From Pseudomonadota bacterium (GTDB taxonomy: Bacteria; Pseudomonadota; Gammaproteobacteria; Burkholderiales; Sulfuricellaceae), in the NCBI GenBank assembly GCA_021783895.1, contig JAJXTJ010000114.1, forward strand, positions 1-5,411: 5,411 bases of DNA, read 5' to 3'. The notes beneath the pieces are model-generated. The model was not told where the DNA came from, searched no databases, and saw nothing but the letters and a program-made list of their open reading frames with translations. This document shows, one piece after another, positions 3,369 to 5,411 of the stretch (within the stretch, counting starts at the first letter, position 1; each line of letters opens with the position of its first letter). The position numbers and the translations under genes are program-made.

Positions 3369-5411
3369 ATGACCCCCAGCTTCGTCCACCTGCGCCTGCA
3401 TTCCGAGTATTCCGTGACCGACGGAACTGTGCGGGTGGATGACGCAGTAGCATTGGCGGCAGGCGACGGGATGCCGGCGCTGGGTTTGAGTGATCTGAGC
3501 AACACCTTCGCATGGGTGAAGTTCTATCGAGCGGCCCGGGACAAGGGCGTCAAGCCGATTTTTGGCGTCGATGCCTGGGTGGCCAATTCCAAGGATGCCC
3601 AGCGGCCCTCGCGGCTGCTCCTCCTGGTGCGCCACCTCGACGGCTACCGCAAGCTGTGCGAAATACTTACGCGCGCCTACCGCGAAGGCATGCGGCGCGG
3701 CCGGGCTGAGATTGATCCGCGCTGGCTCGCCGGAGAAGCCGCGCGCGGTTTGATGGCCTTGTCCGGCGGCTTCCAGGGCGATGTCGCCGTGTCGTTGCTG
3801 AGCGGTAATTACGATCAGGCAAGGCGGCAGGCGGAAACTTGGCTGGAACTGTTTCCGGAGGGCTATTATCTGGAACTACAGCGCTTCGGGCGGCCGGAGA
3901 CGGAAGCGCTGATCGATGGCCTGCTGGAATTGGGCGCGGAATTGGGCATCCCCAGCGTGGCAACCCATCCCATCCAGTTCGCGCGGGCGGAGGATTTCAA
4001 AGCCCACGAGGCGCGCGTCTGCATCGCCCAGGGCGCACTGCTCGGCGATGCGCGCCGCGTCAAGGCCTACACGCCCGAGCAGTATTTCAAGAGTACGGCG
4101 GAAATGGCGGGGCTGTTTGCCGACCTGCCCGAGGCCTTGGCCAATAGCGTGGAAATCGCCAAGCGCTGCAACCTGACGCTGGAGTTGGGCAAGAGCAAAC
4201 TGCCGCTTTTTCCCACCCCGAACGGCAAAACGCTGGACGAACACATACGCGAGGCGGCCTACGAAGGTTTGGCCCGCCGCCTCGCGCACGTGTATCCCGA
4301 TCCGCAAGCGCGCGAGGCCAAGCGCGCCGAATACGAGAAGCGCCTGGAATTCGAGCTCGGCACCATCATCCAGATGGGCTTTCCGGGCTATTTTCTCATC
4401 GTTGCCGACTTCATCAACTGGGCCAAGAACAACCACGTACCGGTGGGTCCGGGGCGAGGCTCCGGAGCCGGCTCACTGGTGGCCTATAGCCTGGGCGTCA
4501 CCGACCTAGACCCCTTGCGCTACGATCTTCTGTTCGAGCGCTTTCTCAATCCCGAGCGCGTGTCCATGCCGGACTTCGACGTGGATTTCTGCCAGGATGG
4601 GCGCGATCGCGTGATCAATTACGTCAAGGAACGCTACGGCGCCGATGCCGTCTCGCAAATCGCCACGTTCGGCACGCTCGGCTCCAAATCGGTGATCCGG
4701 GACGTCGGGCGGGTGTTGGACATGCCCTATGTTTATTGCGACAAGCTCTCCAAGCTCGTGCCCATGGAAGGAGTCAAGCCCGTTTCACTGGCCAAGGCGC
4801 TGGCAATGGAGCCGCAATTGAAAGAGCGCTATGACAGCGAAGAAGAAGTCAGGGAATTGTTCACCCTGGCGGACAAGCTGGAAGAACTGCCACGCAACGT
4901 GGGCATGCATGCCGGCGGGGTGCTCATCGCGCCGGGCAAGCTGACCGATTTTTGTCCGCTATACCGCCAGGAAGGCTCGGATGCTTTCGTTTCCCAATTC
5001 GACAAGGACGACGTCGAGGCGGTCGGCCTGGTCAAGTTCGACTTCCTGGGCCTGCGCACGCTCACCATCCTGAACGAAGCGGTCGGCTTCGTGCGGCGCC
5101 AGCCAGGCATGGAAACTTTCCACTTGGAAGATCTCCCGCTCGACGACGCTGCGGTCTATCGGCTGTTCGCGGAAGGCAACACCACCGGGGTATTCCAGTC
5201 GGAATCGCGCTCGGCCAAGGATCTGGAGCGGCGCCTCAAGGCGGATTGCTTCGAGGACATCATTGCCCTCATGGCACTGAACCGGCCCGGCCCGCTTGGC
5301 TCCGGCATGGTGGACGACTTCATCGCGCGCAAGCAGGGGAGGCAGACGCCGGAGTACTTCCATTCCGATCTGGAGCCGGTACTCAAGTCCACTTACGGCA
5401 TCATCGTCTAT
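3369..5411 (+). CDS. dnaE: DNA polymerase III alpha subunit (DnaE), N-terminal 681 residues
   Basis: The frame runs open from ATG 3369 to the last base, giving 681 of about 1,150 expected residues; the 3' end is outside the window. DnaE is the catalytic polymerase of the replicative holoenzyme in the cytoplasm. The PHP domain (about residues 1-275) opens with FVHLRLHSEYS. H7-L-R9 replaces the HxH metal motif, and SDLSN at 41-45 lacks the TDHxN histidine, as in E. coli, so PHP nuclease activity is unlikely and proofreading should rely on a separate DnaQ. The polymerase domain has GPGRGSGAGSLVAY (360-373), the catalytic pair D402 and D404 in MPDFDVDFC, and the third aspartate D558 in KFDFLGLRTLT, equal to E. 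coli D401, D403 and D555. The HAGGV segment and the start of the fingers (FQSESR, ALNRPGPL) follow. The rest of the fingers, the clamp-binding motif, the OB fold and the tau-binding end are missing. The gene lies 65 nt after amt, probably with its own promoter. Confidence 0.97.
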   Translation, partial: MTPSFVHLRLHSEYSVTDGTVRVDDAVALAAGDGMPALGLSDLSNTFAWVKFYRAARDKGVKPIFGVDAWVANSKDAQRPSRLLLLVRHLDGYRKLCEILTRAYREGMRRGRAEIDPRWLAGEAARGLMALSGGFQGDVAVSLLSGNYDQARRQAETWLELFPEGYYLELQRFGRPETEALIDGLLELGAELGIPSVATHPIQFARAEDFKAHEARVCIAQGALLGDARRVKAYTPEQYFKSTAEMAGLFADLPEALANSVEIAKRCNLTLELGKSKLPLFPTPNGKTLDEHIREAAYEGLARRLAHVYPDPQAREAKRAEYEKRLEFELGTIIQMGFPGYFLIVADFINWAKNNHVPVGPGRGSGAGSLVAYSLGVTDLDPLRYDLLFERFLNPERVSMPDFDVDFCQDGRDRVINYVKERYGADAVSQIATFGTLGSKSVIRDVGRVLDMPYVYCDKLSKLVPMEGVKPVSLAKALAMEPQLKERYDSEEEVRELFTLADKLEELPRNVGMHAGGVLIAPGKLTDFCPLYRQEGSDAFVSQFDKDDVEAVGLVKFDFLGLRTLTILNEAVGFVRRQPGMETFHLEDLPLDDAAVYRLFAEGNTTGVFQSESRSAKDLERRLKADCFEDIIALMALNRPGPLGSGMVDDFIARKQGRQTPEYFHSDLEPVLKSTYGIIVY

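Noticed and set aside
2377..3635. Long open frames on the - strand opposite amt and the start of dnaE (up to 378 codons)
   Set aside because: They lie antisense to genes with clear family motifs, are Arg/His/Pro/Ala-rich without recognisable domains, and are the usual product of GC-rich codon bias on the other strand.
1..5411. CRISPR array, transposon, tRNA/rRNA, toxin-antitoxin or defence system
   Set aside because: No spaced direct repeats, transposase motifs, RNA-gene structures or defence-type domains were seen; the coding space is filled by housekeeping genes.

Overview
The window is a compact, roughly 60% GC stretch with every recognisable gene on the + strand. The gene set and the residues visible in each product point to a proteobacterium. 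The order hisE - hinT (HIT family) - tatA - tatB - tatC is an arrangement familiar from Betaproteobacteria, and the TatA, TatB, TatC and DnaE sequences look betaproteobacterial. A Nitrosomonadales/Gallionellaceae-like lineage would fit, but this placement is inference from gene order and protein character, not from a marker gene.

Region 1 (1-1925) is the 3' part of an operon. It holds the last 32 codons of hisE (histidine biosynthesis), a HIT-family nucleotide hydrolase that overlaps hisE by ATGA, and then the complete twin-arginine translocase tatA-tatB-tatC. TatB and TatC together recognise twin-arginine signal peptides, and TatA assembles with them to form the translocation pathway. tatA has a strong ribosome binding site. 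tatB follows a GC-rich hairpin and has no clear ribosome binding site. tatC overlaps the end of tatB by 8 nt. This layout fits the excess of TatA over TatB and TatC seen in other bacteria.

Region 2 (1926-2100) is a 175-nt AT-rich non-coding gap before the ammonium transporter gene. It holds a sigma70-like promoter and a cluster of TGCAC/GTGCA half-sites. Two pairs of these have the 17-bp geometry of NtrC boxes, which suggests nitrogen-responsive control of amt. I could not find a convincing sigma54 promoter. Region 3 (2101-3303) is a complete 400-aa Amt/AmtB-type ammonium channel with the twin pore histidines and the phenylalanine gate. No glnK/glnB lies next to it inside the window.

Region 4 (3304-5411) is a 65-nt spacer with a near-perfect palindrome just before the ribosome binding site, followed by the first 681 codons of dnaE (DNA polymerase III alpha subunit), which is cut by the window edge. 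Its PHP domain has lost metal ligands in the same way as E. coli DnaE, while all three polymerase aspartates are present.

The genes are ordinary housekeeping genes. I found no evidence of a previously undescribed system, mobile element, CRISPR array or RNA gene. The items most worth a second look are regulatory: the amt promoter region, the tatA-tatB hairpin and the palindrome before dnaE.
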